A stretch of DNA of 64,000 nucleotides from Flavobacteriales bacterium (GTDB lineage Bacteria; Bacteroidota; Bacteroidia; Flavobacteriales_E; Vicingaceae), in assembly GCA_002401955.1 (NCBI GenBank), contig NVUQ01000001.1, positions 217,983 to 281,982 on the forward strand, given 5' to 3'. Within the stretch, counting starts at the first letter, position 1. Each line of letters opens with the position of its first letter. The position numbers and the translations under genes are program-made. The notes beneath the pieces were generated by a model that was not told where the DNA came from, made no database searches, and saw only the letters and a list, made by a program, of their open reading frames with translations. This document shows positions 33,961 through 44,231 of the stretch, piece after piece.

Positions 33961-36456
33961 TTACCATCCGTTTATATTTCCACCAATACTGAAATGTATT
34001 TCTGTATTGCTATTAGGATCTGTTCTACCAGGTATTTGATCAAATCTATACCCCCAATCTAATCCTAACAAACCAAACATTGGCATAAAAATTCTAATTC
34101 CTAACCCAGCAGATTTATAAACTTCAAATGGGTTTACTTTACTAAAGCTATCCCATGAATTACCTGCCTCCCCAAATACCAAGCCATAAATTGTTGCACT
34201 AGGATTTAATGAAAAAGGGTATCTTAATTCTGCAGTATATTTAGAAACAAATGTTGCTCCTGAACTTGGCGATAAATCTCCTGAACCATAGCCTCTTAAA
34301 GCAATAACTTCTGTTGCAACAAATTGGTTAACTCCACTTAACCCATCTCCTCCAACATAAAATCTTTCAAATGGAGAAGTTCCTAAATCCTTATTAAATG
34401 AACCTAAGTAACCAAATCCAGCTTTAGTATTTAATACAAATGCTCTTTTACCGTGTGTTAATTTTGAAAACCAAGAGGTTTGAAATTTCCATTTATGGTA
34501 CTCAACAAACAAGTTTTTTTCTTGCACAGACATTGCATCATAATCAGCTCCTCCTCTAAACCAAGAATAAGGAATAGTGTGCTTCAAAGTTAAAGTTGTT
34601 GTTGACCCCGTTGTAGGGTAAATAGGGCTTGGCCCTTGTGAGTTTCTAGAAAGCACGTGCTTAAAACTTAAATTATTTGCAAATCCATCAGAAAAACCAT
34701 CTAATACTGTATAATTATCTATTATATAATACTGATAAGAAGCTTCATTATATAAAGTAAAGAAATCATCTGGAAACTTCAATCTTCTTCCTAATCCAAC
34801 AGCTCCACCAAACGATTTAAAAGATTGTGTAAAATCTCCATTTGTGTTATTTAAATTAACATGACTTAAACTAACACTTAACGAGTTTGGTTTTCTCCCA
34901 CCTAACCATGGCTCGGTAAATGACATACTGTAAGATTGATATCCTAATCCTGTTGATTGTGCTCTAAGACTTAATCTCTGTCCATCTCCTGCAGGCAAAG
35001 GTCTCCATGCTCCTTTCTTAAAGAAATTACGAGCAGAAAAGTTATTGAACGAAACGCCTAAAGAACCTACTACTCGACCTCCGCCCCAACCACCAGAGAG
35101 TTCTATTTGATCTGATGGTTTTTCTTCTAAAACATACTCAATATCTACTGTTCCATTTTCTTGGTTTGGTTTAGGATTAACACCCATTGTTTCTGGATTA
35201 AAATATCCTAACTGCATTAACTCTCGTTGAGTTCTAATAATATCAGAGCGACTAAATAACTCACCTGGAAGCGTTCTTATCTCTCTTCTTATTACGTGAT
35301 CATTTGTTTTATCATTTCCAACAATAATTACACGATTTACTCTTGCTTGTTTTCCTTCATAAATTCTCATTTCAAAATCAATAGAATCATTTTCAATTTT
35401 CACCTCAACAGGGTTAACTTGAAAAAACAAATAACCATCATCCAAGTATAATGAACTCACATCTCTGCCATTTTGATTCATCATCAACCTAGAATCTAAT
35501 ATGCGTTTATTGTAAACTTCTCCCTTTTTTATGTCTAAAATTCTATTTAACACTTTGGTTGAATGTACCGTATTTCCAACCCACTTAATGTTTCTAAAAT
35601 AATATTGATTACCTTCTTCAACCGTAATGTCTATTGTTACTCTTTTAGGGCTTACTCGATATACTGTATCAAAAGAAATTTTAGCATCTCTATATCCTTT
35701 TTCGTTGTATTTAGCTATAATTTCTGGTTTATCCATATCATAAGTATGAGGGATATATTTAGATGTTGTGAAAATATTATATGCTCTTGCTCTTTTAGTA
35801 TCTTCTAACGACCTTCTTAATTTTCCTGATTTTAATGAGTTATTGCCAACAATGTTAATGTTTTTAATTCTCACTCTTTTACCTCTATTTATATTAATAG
35901 TAAGAATAACATTGTTTGCTGCACTGGTATCTACCTTTTGTTCAATTATTACTTCTGTATCTAGAAACCCTTTTTTTACAAAATAGCTTCTAACGGTATT
36001 TTTAGTGTTTATTAATAAGTTTTCAGTAATTACTTTACCTCTTATCAATTCTATTTCGTCTCTTAAATCTTTTTGTTTAGACTTTTTAACACCTGTAAAT
36101 TTAAATTTTGATAATCTCGGTAATTCTGTAATGTGTATATCTAAGAAAATCTTATCCCCATCAATTTTAGTAGCTCTTAATTCTACATCAGAAAACAATT
36201 TTTGTTCCCATAATTTTTTAATTGCTTGTGTTGTTTTATCTCCAGGAACTTTGATTTTATCACCAATTGATAATCCAGAAATGGCTCTAATGGTTACTGG
36301 ATTAAAATAGTTAATTCCTGAAATAGTTATCCCTCCTATTTCATATTCTCTTGGTGTAGAATAACTAATATCATCCAATCCTGAATTAATAGAAAATTGT
36401 GCATCAACTATAGTTGGCACTAGCACTACTAATATTATATATATATACTTTCTCAT
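33961..36456 (-). CDS. bamA: outer-membrane protein assembly factor BamA
   Basis: 831 residues: signal peptide (to VDAQ), POTRA repeats over about 35-440 (SGLSIGDKIKVPGDK; the repeated GxxY/RR-x-L pattern) and a C-terminal 16-strand barrel with the FYVGGDGLSGVNQF and ALRGYGSG conserved surface motifs. Inserts beta-barrel proteins into the outer membrane. 3 bp after uppS and 50 bp before ompH, so in one operon. Confidence 0.95.
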   Translation of the reverse strand: MRKYIYIILVVLVPTIVDAQFSINSGLDDISYSTPREYEIGGITISGINYFNPVTIRAISGLSIGDKIKVPGDKTTQAIKKLWEQKLFSDVELRATKIDGDKIFLDIHITELPRLSKFKFTGVKKSKQKDLRDEIELIRGKVITENLLINTKNTVRSYFVKKGFLDTEVIIEQKVDTSAANNVILTININRGKRVRIKNINIVGNNSLKSGKLRRSLEDTKRARAYNIFTTSKYIPHTYDMDKPEIIAKYNEKGYRDAKISFDTVYRVSPKRVTIDITVEEGNQYYFRNIKWVGNTVHSTKVLNRILDIKKGEVYNKRILDSRLMMNQNGRDVSSLYLDDGYLFFQVNPVEVKIENDSIDFEMRIYEGKQARVNRVIIVGNDKTNDHVIRREIRTLPGELFSRSDIIRTQRELMQLGYFNPETMGVNPKPNQENGTVDIEYVLEEKPSDQIELSGGWGGGRVVGSLGVSFNNFSARNFFKKGAWRPLPAGDGQRLSLRAQSTGLGYQSYSMSFTEPWLGGRKPNSLSVSLSHVNLNNTNGDFTQSFKSFGGAVGLGRRLKFPDDFFTLYNEASYQYYIIDNYTVLDGFSDGFANNLSFKHVLSRNSQGPSPIYPTTGSTTTLTLKHTIPYSWFRGGADYDAMSVQEKNLFVEYHKWKFQTSWFSKLTHGKRAFVLNTKAGFGYLGSFNKDLGTSPFERFYVGGDGLSGVNQFVATEVIALRGYGSGDLSPSSGATFVSKYTAELRYPFSLNPSATIYGLVFGEAGNSWDSFSKVNPFEVYKSAGLGIRIFMPMFGLLGLDWGYRFDQIPGRTDPNSNTEIHFSIGGNINGW

Positions 36457-36459
36457 TAA

Positions 36460-37203
36460 TTAATTACTTAATTGTTCACTTGTCATACCAAACCGTCTTT
36501 CACGACTTTGATAATCAACAACTGCTTTAAATAAATCTTCTTTAGTGAAATCTGGCCAAAATTTATCTGAAAAATACAATTCAGAATAGGCTATTTGCCA
36601 CAATAAAAAATTGCTCAGTCTATATTCACCACTAGTTCTTATCAATAATTCTGGATCTTGTATTAAAGCGGTATCCAAATAGTTATTAAACATGTTGTCT
36701 GTTATATCTTCAACATCTATCTTATTTTCTGACACTTCTTTTGCAATCTTTTTAACTGCATTAACTATTTCTGATTTAGAACTATAACTCAGCGCTAACA
36801 CCAAACTTAAACCTGTATTGTTTTTCGTTTTATCCATTGCCTTTTGCAACTCTTTTTCACAGTTTCCAGGTAAGCTTTTTAAATCACCAATAGTTAACAA
36901 ACGAACATTATTTTTATTTAATGCAGCTACTTCATTACTAATTGTTGCAACTAATAATTGCATAAGGGCTGCCACTTCAACTTTTGGTCTCTTCCAATTT
37001 TCAGTACTAAAAGCATATAAGGTTAAATACTTTAAACCTATCTCTCCAGCTCCTTCAACCACACTTCTAACAGAAAGCACACCGTTTTTATGCCCAAATA
37101 TTCTTGGTTTACCGTGTTCTTTTGCCCATCGCCCATTTCCGTCCATTATAATGGCTATATGACCTGGAACTTCAGAAGTATTTATTTGAGATTTATAATC
37201 CAT
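36460..37203 (-). CDS. uppS: isoprenyl transferase (undecaprenyl diphosphate synthase)
   Basis: 247 residues. IIMDGNGRWAKEHGKPR is the catalytic DGNGRW motif (D26 region) and LLIRTSGEYRLSNFLLWQ the second conserved block, in which the family RTSGE-R is intact. Makes the C55 carrier used for cell wall and surface polysaccharide, including the WecA-like step nearby. Confidence 0.95.
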   Translation of the reverse strand: MDYKSQINTSEVPGHIAIIMDGNGRWAKEHGKPRIFGHKNGVLSVRSVVEGAGEIGLKYLTLYAFSTENWKRPKVEVAALMQLLVATISNEVAALNKNNVRLLTIGDLKSLPGNCEKELQKAMDKTKNNTGLSLVLALSYSSKSEIVNAVKKIAKEVSENKIDVEDITDNMFNNYLDTALIQDPELLIRTSGEYRLSNFLLWQIAYSELYFSDKFWPDFTKEDLFKAVVDYQSRERRFGMTSEQLSN

Positions 37204-37247
37204 TTACAAAGACCTTTTTTTAAGGTCGGACAAAGATAGTATTATTA

Positions 37248-37943
37248 CTAATTAATAACACCTGGGCAGCGATCTCTTTCTGTTAAAAATTTATAATTTA
37301 ATGTAATTCCGACAATAGAGTACCAATCATTATTCTGAGTATTACTTAACTGGTACCCATGAATATAAGTATCTGTTAAACCATCAACCTGATCAGTAAA
37401 GGTTTTACGCATTCCCCACTCTATTCCAAGCCCAAAGTTTTCAACAAAATTAAATTTAATTCCAAAGCCAAAGGGAACAGAGGGAGCAACAACATCTTTT
37501 TTCACTAAATCTGTTATTTCACCCTCTACATTTGGGCTTACATAAAAAGCTGCTATACCAATAAAAACATAGGGCGTAAAATTTGATGTAGCATAATTAT
37601 TAATTTGATATGGAATAAAATTAAATTCTAATGTGCCGTATCCTTCCAATAAATCGGTAGAAAATGATAGTGCCCGAAACTCTCCAAATGCTGTTGAACT
37701 AATATTATCGGCAGCTCCCAAACGTGCATAGTTAGCTCCAACTCTTAGTGAATATCTTTTATTTATGTTTTTCCTATAAAAAACACCTAGTGATGGATTG
37801 GGTTTGTTAATAACATGTAGGGATGGATTTAACTCTCCTAAATAATAAGATGCTCCTAATTGCATTCCTATTTCTGAGTGTTGAGAAAACCCTGAGAATC
37901 CGAACAAAAAAAAGAGTGGGATTATTATTTTATGAAACTTCAT
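37248..37943 (-). CDS. DUF6089 outer-membrane protein 2
   Basis: 231 residues, signal peptide (to GFSGFSQ), then EIGMQLGASYYLGELNP, the DUF6089 start (GxxxYxGDL/ELN), and a small 8-strand barrel-like body. A pair of these usually precedes uppS-bamA in Bacteroidota. Function not established; T9SS or envelope link is likely by context. Confidence 0.85.
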   Translation of the reverse strand: MKFHKIIIPLFFLFGFSGFSQHSEIGMQLGASYYLGELNPSLHVINKPNPSLGVFYRKNINKRYSLRVGANYARLGAADNISSTAFGEFRALSFSTDLLEGYGTLEFNFIPYQINNYATSNFTPYVFIGIAAFYVSPNVEGEITDLVKKDVVAPSVPFGFGIKFNFVENFGLGIEWGMRKTFTDQVDGLTDTYIHGYQLSNTQNNDWYSIVGITLNYKFLTERDRCPGVIN

Positions 37944-38015
37944 TCTTATAATTATGCACTATAAACGAAGTTTTAACGAATAAATTACGTAATAGTAAAT
38001 ATTAACGTGTTTTCT

Positions 38016-38942
38016 TTAAAATTTAGGAAGATTTCTTCTTTTCCTAGCAGGCTTATAATTAATAGATATTATACCCAACATGTAGGCATCCTTATCAGAA
38101 TCATCACCTCTCTGTTGAGCCTCACCATAACCTCCATTTGCATAGTGCCCAGAAGGGTCATGAAAATACCCAGCATTTTCTCCATAAGCTTCTGTAATTG
38201 AAGCAGAACCTCCATCATTATAATATACAGTACTGACATCATCTATATAGTCAGAGAATGTTTTTCTCATAGTCAATTCAAGGCTAATACTCCAAGAACC
38301 AAAATGTCTTGATCTAGCACCTCCGCTCAAATTTCTTCTTATTCCTATTCCATAGGGTACTACCGCAGTAAAACCACTATAATCGCTAGGGCCATCAGGC
38401 AATCCTTGACCTTCTGTATTTAAGGGGGCCAAACGGTGCCATTCGCCATCTTTATCCCCTTGCGGATCATACCAAATAGCACCTATTCCAGCTAAAAGAT
38501 ACACTTCAAATCTAAACCAACTTTTCCCTCTTACACCTCTTAGTCTATATAAATGCCCTGTTTTTTGTTTTATAAGCATGTATTCTAGTTGAGCTGATAG
38601 CTCCACAATATTTGATTTAAAGTTTAGCTGCCTACGTGCTCTAGCTGGCTGTTCTGTTAGATTGTCAGCACCACTAACCTTTGCGTATATTAAATTTCCT
38701 TTAAGATACCAATCTTTACCTAATTGATAACGATAACCTAAACTTGCGGCATATCGTGTAGCTTTTAACTCAAAATCTTGAACAAAGTTACTACCCACTT
38801 GATCTCGACCTCCCAAATCTCCAAGAAAATTGGTTGCTCCAAACCCAAGAGAGTACTCAACCCTTTGTCTTTTCCACTTCTGAGCCTGAGAAATCTCAGG
38901 AAGAAGTAAAACGATTAACATCAATATAATTATTCTTTGCAT
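38016..38942 (-). CDS. DUF6089 outer-membrane protein 1
   Basis: 308 residues, signal peptide (to ISQAQ), YSLGFGATNFLGDLGGRDQ as the DUF6089 start motif, a barrel-like body, and a C-terminal section (YMLGIISINYKPARKRRNLP). Longer than its neighbour because of extra loops, one with a Gly/Tyr-rich segment (HYANGGYGEAQQRG). Confidence 0.85.
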   Translation of the reverse strand: MQRIIILMLIVLLLPEISQAQKWKRQRVEYSLGFGATNFLGDLGGRDQVGSNFVQDFELKATRYAASLGYRYQLGKDWYLKGNLIYAKVSGADNLTEQPARARRQLNFKSNIVELSAQLEYMLIKQKTGHLYRLRGVRGKSWFRFEVYLLAGIGAIWYDPQGDKDGEWHRLAPLNTEGQGLPDGPSDYSGFTAVVPYGIGIRRNLSGGARSRHFGSWSISLELTMRKTFSDYIDDVSTVYYNDGGSASITEAYGENAGYFHDPSGHYANGGYGEAQQRGDDSDKDAYMLGIISINYKPARKRRNLPKF

Positions 38943-39049
38943 ATCTAGTTTTATAACTATTTAGAAAACAAATGACTGTTTGCAAATATATTACTTTATT
39001 TTATCAAAATACAATTTTATTCTGGAGTAAATTAATTTATTGACCTATA

Positions 39050-39928
39050 CTAATAATTTCTTTTATCAAAACCCCAAATCAATTTAGTTCTTAATGTATT
39101 TAAGAAATCGTAACTTTTTAAACGTATTAAATTAATTTGATGATCTGCTTTTTTAATTTTTAACTCAATAGACAATGGCACTGATAAAGACCTTGAATCA
39201 AGTGCCACCAAAAAATTATCTGTCCTTCCGTCTATTTTTAAAGTCAATTCTGCATCATCAGGAATAACTACTGGCCTAACATTTAAGTTATGCGGAGCTA
39301 TTGGATTAATAATTATATTTCCTGAGCCTGGAAGTATAATAGGCCCATTACAACTTAACGAATATGCTGTAGATCCGGTTGGCGTAGAAATAATCAACCC
39401 ATCTGCCCAATAAGAGTTTAAAAACTGATCATCTAAATAAACTTGAATGGTTATCATTGAAGATGTGTCTGTTTTTTGAAGGGTTATTTCATTTAGTGCG
39501 TAATTGATATCCCCAAACAAATTGTTTTCTGTCTCTAAGCTTAATAAAGTTCTAGTGTCTAAATCAAAATCTTTAGACATAACAGCATCAATTGCACTAT
39601 CAACTTCTTCGGTAGCAATACTCGTTAAAAACCCTAATCGCCCAGTATTAATTCCTAAAATTGGAATGCCACTATCTCTAACAAAAGTGACTGTTTTTAA
39701 TAAGGTTCCATCTCCTCCTATACTAAACAAATAATCAACTCCACTAAGGTCATTATAATCATTAAATTGTTGTAGTTTTTCATCTAAAGAAATCTGGGTA
39801 CTCAAATCAGCATAAAAAACATCATGCACTAAAACATCAACATTTTTTTCTAATAGTCTCTGAAACAAAGTCTGGATAAAGGATAAATATTTATCCTCTA
39901 ACTTGTAACTATAAATTGCAATTTTCAC
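39050..39928 (-). CDS. nadK: NAD kinase
   Basis: 292 residues. Motifs GGDGT (SIGGDGTLLKTV), GINTGRLGFL, the NE motif (YALNEITLQK) and STPTGSTAYSLS are all present. Phosphorylates NAD to NADP in the cytoplasm. Member of the envelope operon by position, as in many Bacteroidota. Confidence 0.96.
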   Translation of the reverse strand: MKIAIYSYKLEDKYLSFIQTLFQRLLEKNVDVLVHDVFYADLSTQISLDEKLQQFNDYNDLSGVDYLFSIGGDGTLLKTVTFVRDSGIPILGINTGRLGFLTSIATEEVDSAIDAVMSKDFDLDTRTLLSLETENNLFGDINYALNEITLQKTDTSSMITIQVYLDDQFLNSYWADGLIISTPTGSTAYSLSCNGPIILPGSGNIIINPIAPHNLNVRPVVIPDDAELTLKIDGRTDNFLVALDSRSLSVPLSIELKIKKADHQINLIRLKSYDFLNTLRTKLIWGFDKRNY

Positions 39929-39968
39929 CTCTTACCAGTTCTTTTATCTTGTGAAGATAATCAATAAT

Positions 39969-41372
39969 TTAAATTGGAGCTATAAAATGTAAAAAGAGTC
40001 CTTTTTCATTTAACTTATTTACAGAATACTCTAGTCGTAAAACCATATCATAATAAGTAACAAAATCGGCAGAAACACCACCACCTAAAAGCACTGAGTT
40101 TGTTAATGGATTAACAATATTATTTATTTTTGAATCAACGTAGCCAGCATCAAAATAAGCTCCTAAATAAATGCTTAATGGAATTTTATTAAACTTATCT
40201 GCTTTTAAAGCTTTAAAATTAAACATCTTGTCTTGTAATAAGCCATATCTTAATTGAGCTTTACAAACCCCAAAATGTTCTCCGTTTATTACATACAACT
40301 CATACCCTCTAACCAAATCATTTCTAGATCCGAGCCCTTTATATAAATAGTAAGGGCCTTCATTTGTTGTGTATTTTGCTTTTATTGAACTTGAAAAATA
40401 AAACTTATCAGAGAGTTGCCAAAACTTTTTAAAATGAGAAGTAAAATAAAGTGAATTTAGTTCGTCATTAGCCAAGCCCAAACCATCTTTATTAAGTTTT
40501 AGATCATAATAAACTCCTTTTGTTGGATAATTTTTATTGTTTCTTTTATCTCTTTTAAATGTATAGTTAAAGCTAAAAAACTCCATAAAAGTTGCTTTAC
40601 CAGAAAGATAATCACTATTAAAGAAAACAATTGAATCTGCCACATCTACATAGGTATATTCTAAATTAAAATTGTGTTTATTATATAACTTTGGTCTTAG
40701 CTCATAACCTATGTTTGAGTTAATTTCTTTTTGAACATAATCACTTTGTGAACGATAATAATCTTGAACATTATTGGTGGTTGAATAACTTACTTCATGA
40801 TTTCTACTGTAACTAAACTTTAGGCTTAATCCATTTGTTTTCTTTTTATTGATGTAAGGAATGATGTATTTAAGTCCTACTTTTTCTGTGTACCCTCCTT
40901 GAAAAAGTAACATTACCGTTTCTTTTCTCCCTCTAAAATTTTCTTTAGCTAAAAAAAGACCATAATTCACTTTATTATAATCTTTGTCTAACCACCAAGT
41001 ATTAAAATTGGTTTCCTGTATATCGAAAATTGGTATTGGCCACCAATACCACCTTTCTTCAACTGTTATATATATTGAGATGTTGGTTTCATCAAAATAA
41101 ACAGGCTCAACAACAATAAAGTTAAAAAGTGATGTATTAAATAAGTTACTTTTAGTTCTTTCTAAAACCTCTTGTAATCCATCTTGAGATATTGTATCAT
41201 TGATCTGAAATGGCACTTCACGGATAATGATATTTTCTCGTGTGGTTTTATTTCCAATAATTTTAAACTCTTTTATTATTACTTTGTTGGAATCAGTTTG
41301 AGCAAAAGAGAAACAGGATAATTTCAAAAGAAAAAACAGCAGCAGTGAAGTTCTAACTATGTGGGTTAACAT
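39969..41372 (-). CDS. BamA/TamA-like outer-membrane protein with one POTRA
   Basis: 467 residues: signal peptide (to FSFAQ), one POTRA-like domain (VIIKEFKIIGNKTTRENIII, about 30-115) and a barrel with NYPTKGVYYDLKLNKDG (the usual P-T-x-G surface-antigen motif) and GGGVSADFVTYYD near the end. Much shorter than BamA; likely an Omp85 relative that inserts or anchors lipids or proteins. One base separates it from the CBS gene upstream. Confidence 0.82.
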   Translation of the reverse strand: MLTHIVRTSLLLFFLLKLSCFSFAQTDSNKVIIKEFKIIGNKTTRENIIIREVPFQINDTISQDGLQEVLERTKSNLFNTSLFNFIVVEPVYFDETNISIYITVEERWYWWPIPIFDIQETNFNTWWLDKDYNKVNYGLFLAKENFRGRKETVMLLFQGGYTEKVGLKYIIPYINKKKTNGLSLKFSYSRNHEVSYSTTNNVQDYYRSQSDYVQKEINSNIGYELRPKLYNKHNFNLEYTYVDVADSIVFFNSDYLSGKATFMEFFSFNYTFKRDKRNNKNYPTKGVYYDLKLNKDGLGLANDELNSLYFTSHFKKFWQLSDKFYFSSSIKAKYTTNEGPYYLYKGLGSRNDLVRGYELYVINGEHFGVCKAQLRYGLLQDKMFNFKALKADKFNKIPLSIYLGAYFDAGYVDSKINNIVNPLTNSVLLGGGVSADFVTYYDMVLRLEYSVNKLNEKGLFLHFIAPI

Positions 41373-41373
41373 T

Positions 41374-42036
41374 TTACGGATTTAAAAAACGCATAAACTC
41401 ATCATACTTATCCTGTAAATCTTTATGATATTCACTCTCATTGTATGCTGCTAACACTGTATAATTAAACCTTTCAAACGTGTGTAGTATTCTGCTTATT
41501 TCTGTCTTATTTATCTTTAAGGTAACCTCTAACTTAGTAGAGTCAGAATGTGAAGTAATAAATGAAGCCAATATCTTTGCATCATCAGATTCTACCATTC
41601 TAGAAATTTCTGACAATGAATAATCCTTAATATTGATTTCTAACGTTAAAATACTCCCTGTATTAGAAACAGAAATGGTTTTAGAAAAATACTCTAAAAT
41701 ATTACGCGGAGTAATTACTCCTAAATACTTCTCATCATTATCAACAACCGGAAGAACCCCAACCTCATACTTTACTATCAACGAAACAGCTTCAAACATA
41801 TGCTGTCCCTCATTGATAGAGGGTGTCTTAAAAGACAAATTATAATCAGAAAGTTTATCCTCAATATTGTTTCTATCCAATATTTCTGATTCTCCGATTA
41901 ACCCTATATATTTATTATTATCAATTACTGGAAGGTCGGAAGTTTTAAACTCTTCCATCCAATCTAAAGCCTTAACACCTGTATCAGAAAGTTTTAAAGG
42001 TGGTATGTCGTAAGATATTAATTCTGAAGCAATCAT
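41374..42036 (-). CDS. CBS-domain protein
   Basis: 220 residues with two CBS motifs (about 1-60 and 75-125; LPVIDNNKYIGLIGESEILD and VLPVVDNDEKYLGVITPRNI) and a C-terminal ACT-like half. Probably senses adenosyl nucleotides. It is the first gene of the envelope operon, divergent from pdxJ 71 bp away. Partner unknown. Confidence 0.85.
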   Translation of the reverse strand: MIASELISYDIPPLKLSDTGVKALDWMEEFKTSDLPVIDNNKYIGLIGESEILDRNNIEDKLSDYNLSFKTPSINEGQHMFEAVSLIVKYEVGVLPVVDNDEKYLGVITPRNILEYFSKTISVSNTGSILTLEINIKDYSLSEISRMVESDDAKILASFITSHSDSTKLEVTLKINKTEISRILHTFERFNYTVLAAYNESEYHKDLQDKYDEFMRFLNP

Positions 42037-42107
42037 ATTAATCGAATAGTTTCTACTTTTGTATACTTATTATATACGATATATCTACATCAAAAGTACT
42101 AATTACA

Positions 42108-42821
42108 ATGACTAAGTTAAGTGTAAACATTAATAAAATTGCAACAATTAGAAATGCTAGAGGTAATAATTTACCCAATTTAGTTCAGGTTGCTAAGGAT
42201 TGTGAAAAGTATGGTGCCGAAGGTATAACAGTACATCCAAGACCTGACGAAAGACACATTACCTACCAAGATGTTTATGACTTAGAGCGTATTGTAACAA
42301 CTGAATTTAACATTGAAGGATTTCCAAATACTTCTTTTATTAACTTAGTTTTGGAGGTTAAGCCTGAACAAGTAACATTAGTTCCAGACCCCCCAGGTGT
42401 ATTAACTTCTAATGCTGGTTGGGATACTGCAAAACAGAAAGACTTTTTAAAAGAAGTTATTTCTGAATTTAAATCTGCAGGAATAAGAACTTCTATTTTT
42501 GTTGATACTGAAATAACTAATATTAAAAATGCTGTAGCAACAGGAACTGACAGAATAGAATTATATACTGGTGCTTACGCTGACAATTTTAACAAGAATA
42601 AAGATGAAGCGATTGCTCCCTTTATAAAGGCAGCTAATCTTGCAAACGAATTGGGCTTAGGAATAAACGCTGGTCATGATTTAAATCTAGACAATCTTAA
42701 CTTTTTCAAAAACAATATCAACTCACTTTTAGAAGTTTCTATAGGGCATGCATTAATTTGTGATTCGTTATATTATGGTTTAGAAAATACCATACAAAAA
42801 TACCTTGAGTGTATGAAATAA
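42108..42821 (+). CDS. pdxJ: pyridoxine 5'-phosphate synthase
   Basis: 237 residues, TIM barrel. Condenses 1-deoxyxylulose 5-phosphate with aminoacetone phosphate to pyridoxine phosphate. Motifs: [15 protein letters not shown] start, [13 protein letters not shown] (catalytic His), [21 protein letters not shown] and NAGHDLN. Divergent from the CBS gene. Confidence 0.96.
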   Translation: MTKLSVNINKIATIRNARGNNLPNLVQVAKDCEKYGAEGITVHPRPDERHITYQDVYDLERIVTTEFNIEGFPNTSFINLVLEVKPEQVTLVPDPPGVLTSNAGWDTAKQKDFLKEVISEFKSAGIRTSIFVDTEITNIKNAVATGTDRIELYTGAYADNFNKNKDEAIAPFIKAANLANELGLGINAGHDLNLDNLNFFKNNINSLLEVSIGHALICDSLYYGLENTIQKYLECMK

Positions 42822-42873
42822 ATTAATGGAACACAATTTGTTATATTTGTTTTTATAAATTGATAATCAATCT

Positions 42874-43002
42874 ATGATGAAAAAGATAAAAATAATAAGT
42901 CTTCTATTTCTTTTTGTTGCTGCTATCGCTTTTACATCGTGTACTAGTAACAAAAAATGCAATGGCAATAGAGGAATTAAAACTCCTATGGGAAGAATGT
43001 AG
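42874..43002 (+). CDS. 42-residue small lipoprotein
   Basis: Reads MMKKIKIISLLFLFVAAIAF, then TSCTSNKKCNGNRGIKTPMG and RM. Lipobox FTSC with C23 gives a mature peptide of only 20 residues carrying a second Cys and a basic core. Two start ATGs are adjacent (42874, 42877). The compact KKCNGxRGIKTPMGxM core looks conserved rather than random, and the gene has a normal spacing to its neighbours. Function unknown. Confidence 0.65.
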   Translation: MMKKIKIISLLFLFVAAIAFTSCTSNKKCNGNRGIKTPMGRM

Positions 43003-43031
43003 CAGGTTGCACCTGCAAGCAAATATTTATT

Positions 43032-43550
43032 ATGATGACTATAAACAAAACAGCTCTTCTCATTTTTTTTTCCTGTGCTATTACAGTATTATCCTCTTGT
43101 AATGCTAACAAAAGCACTGTAAAAACGGTAACAGAAAGCAAATCTCAAGTTATTGACTTTAGAGAATTAAATACTGGAACCAATAGTGGTTTTACTGAGA
43201 AAACAAACGAAGCTATTTATAATCAAATCGAATACAATAATGCTTGGGAAAGAGCTTTTAGTAAGTACTTTCAGAAACCAAAACCTCAAAAAATAGACTT
43301 TGAAAATAAACAGCTTATTTTGGTTGCTATGGGAGAAAGAAATTCTGGCGGATACAAAATAAGAGTTAAATCTGTTGAGGAATCTGAAACTAATATAATT
43401 GTTATTATTGAAGAAACTAAACCAGGGAATTCTTGTTTAACCACATCTGTTATGACTTATCCATATCAAATCATAGAGATTAAAAAAATTCCAAAAAAGT
43501 TAATCTTTCAAACGGAAGAAAAAATTATCGATTGTAAGGTACAGGAATAA
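43032..43550 (+). CDS. PrcB_C-domain lipoprotein
   Basis: 172 residues. Lipobox VLSSC (C22 or so). The C-terminal half carries the PrcB_C-type fold (QLILVAMGERNSGGYKIRVK, with GGY typical, then GNSCLTTSVMTYPYQIIEI). PrcB was named as a subunit of the Treponema dentilisin protease complex; a chaperone or inhibitor-like role is possible here. Adjacent start codons at 43032 and 43035. Confidence 0.75.
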   Translation: MMTINKTALLIFFSCAITVLSSCNANKSTVKTVTESKSQVIDFRELNTGTNSGFTEKTNEAIYNQIEYNNAWERAFSKYFQKPKPQKIDFENKQLILVAMGERNSGGYKIRVKSVEESETNIIVIIEETKPGNSCLTTSVMTYPYQIIEIKKIPKKLIFQTEEKIIDCKVQE

Positions 43551-43553
43551 TTT

Positions 43554-44231
43554 CTAAAGTAATTTTTTAGGTGTTGTTGCTATAAAATCTTTTAAATAAT
43601 AAGGTTCGAAATAGGCTACATTTTCAAACTCTTGTTGGTTAAATTTATTTAGTGCAAGTTGATTAACAAATTGAGCTGAAGGCAATCCTTTATCACTAAA
43701 AATAGCATTTGGGTTAGCTTCTAAAACATCTTTACACTTATCAGATCCATCTCCAAAAAAAACAATTTGGTGTTCGTTTAAATATTCTGAAAACGAATTT
43801 TCATCAATTATTTTAGCTGAAATTGGTTTAACAATATTGTTAGATGAATCATATAGAGCGGTATAAACTTCCATTCTTCGAGCATCTATCATAGGGCAAT
43901 AAAGGGTTGATTGTAAAGAGGGGTTTTTTGCCATTGCTTGAAGTGTATCAACAGCAATCAAAGGTTTATCCAACGCATAACACAAGCCCTTTGCAACTGA
44001 AACACCTATCCTTAAACCTGTATAAGATCCTGGCCCTTTGCTAACAGCAACAGCATCAATAGCTGCTAGTTCTAAATTAGATTTGTCTAGTACTTTTTGA
44101 ATAAAAGTTGTTAACTTTTCTGAATGAGAATATTCTCCTCCCTCCTCTTCTAAAGCTAATAGTTTATCGCCATTAGAAATAGCAACCGAACAAATTTTAG
44201 TGGAAGTTTCTATCCCCAGAATGATACTCAT
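43554..44231 (-). CDS. tsaB: tRNA threonylcarbamoyladenosine biosynthesis protein
   Basis: 225 residues. ILGIETSTKICSVAI start (ASKHA fold), SHSEKL and KGPGSYTGLRIGVSVAKGL are diagnostic of TsaB. It dimerises with TsaD for t6A formation at A37 of ANN-decoding tRNAs. The start overlaps the end of the OmpA gene by 35 bases. Confidence 0.95.
   Translation of the reverse strand: MSIILGIETSTKICSVAISNGDKLLALEEEGGEYSHSEKLTTFIQKVLDKSNLELAAIDAVAVSKGPGSYTGLRIGVSVAKGLCYALDKPLIAVDTLQAMAKNPSLQSTLYCPMIDARRMEVYTALYDSSNNIVKPISAKIIDENSFSEYLNEHQIVFFGDGSDKCKDVLEANPNAIFSDKGLPSAQFVNQLALNKFNQQEFENVAYFEPYYLKDFIATTPKKLL

Noticed and set aside
35563..36310. Three + strand frames inside bamA
   Set aside because: Antisense shadows of the POTRA region; cysteine- and phenylalanine-rich, without a start signal.
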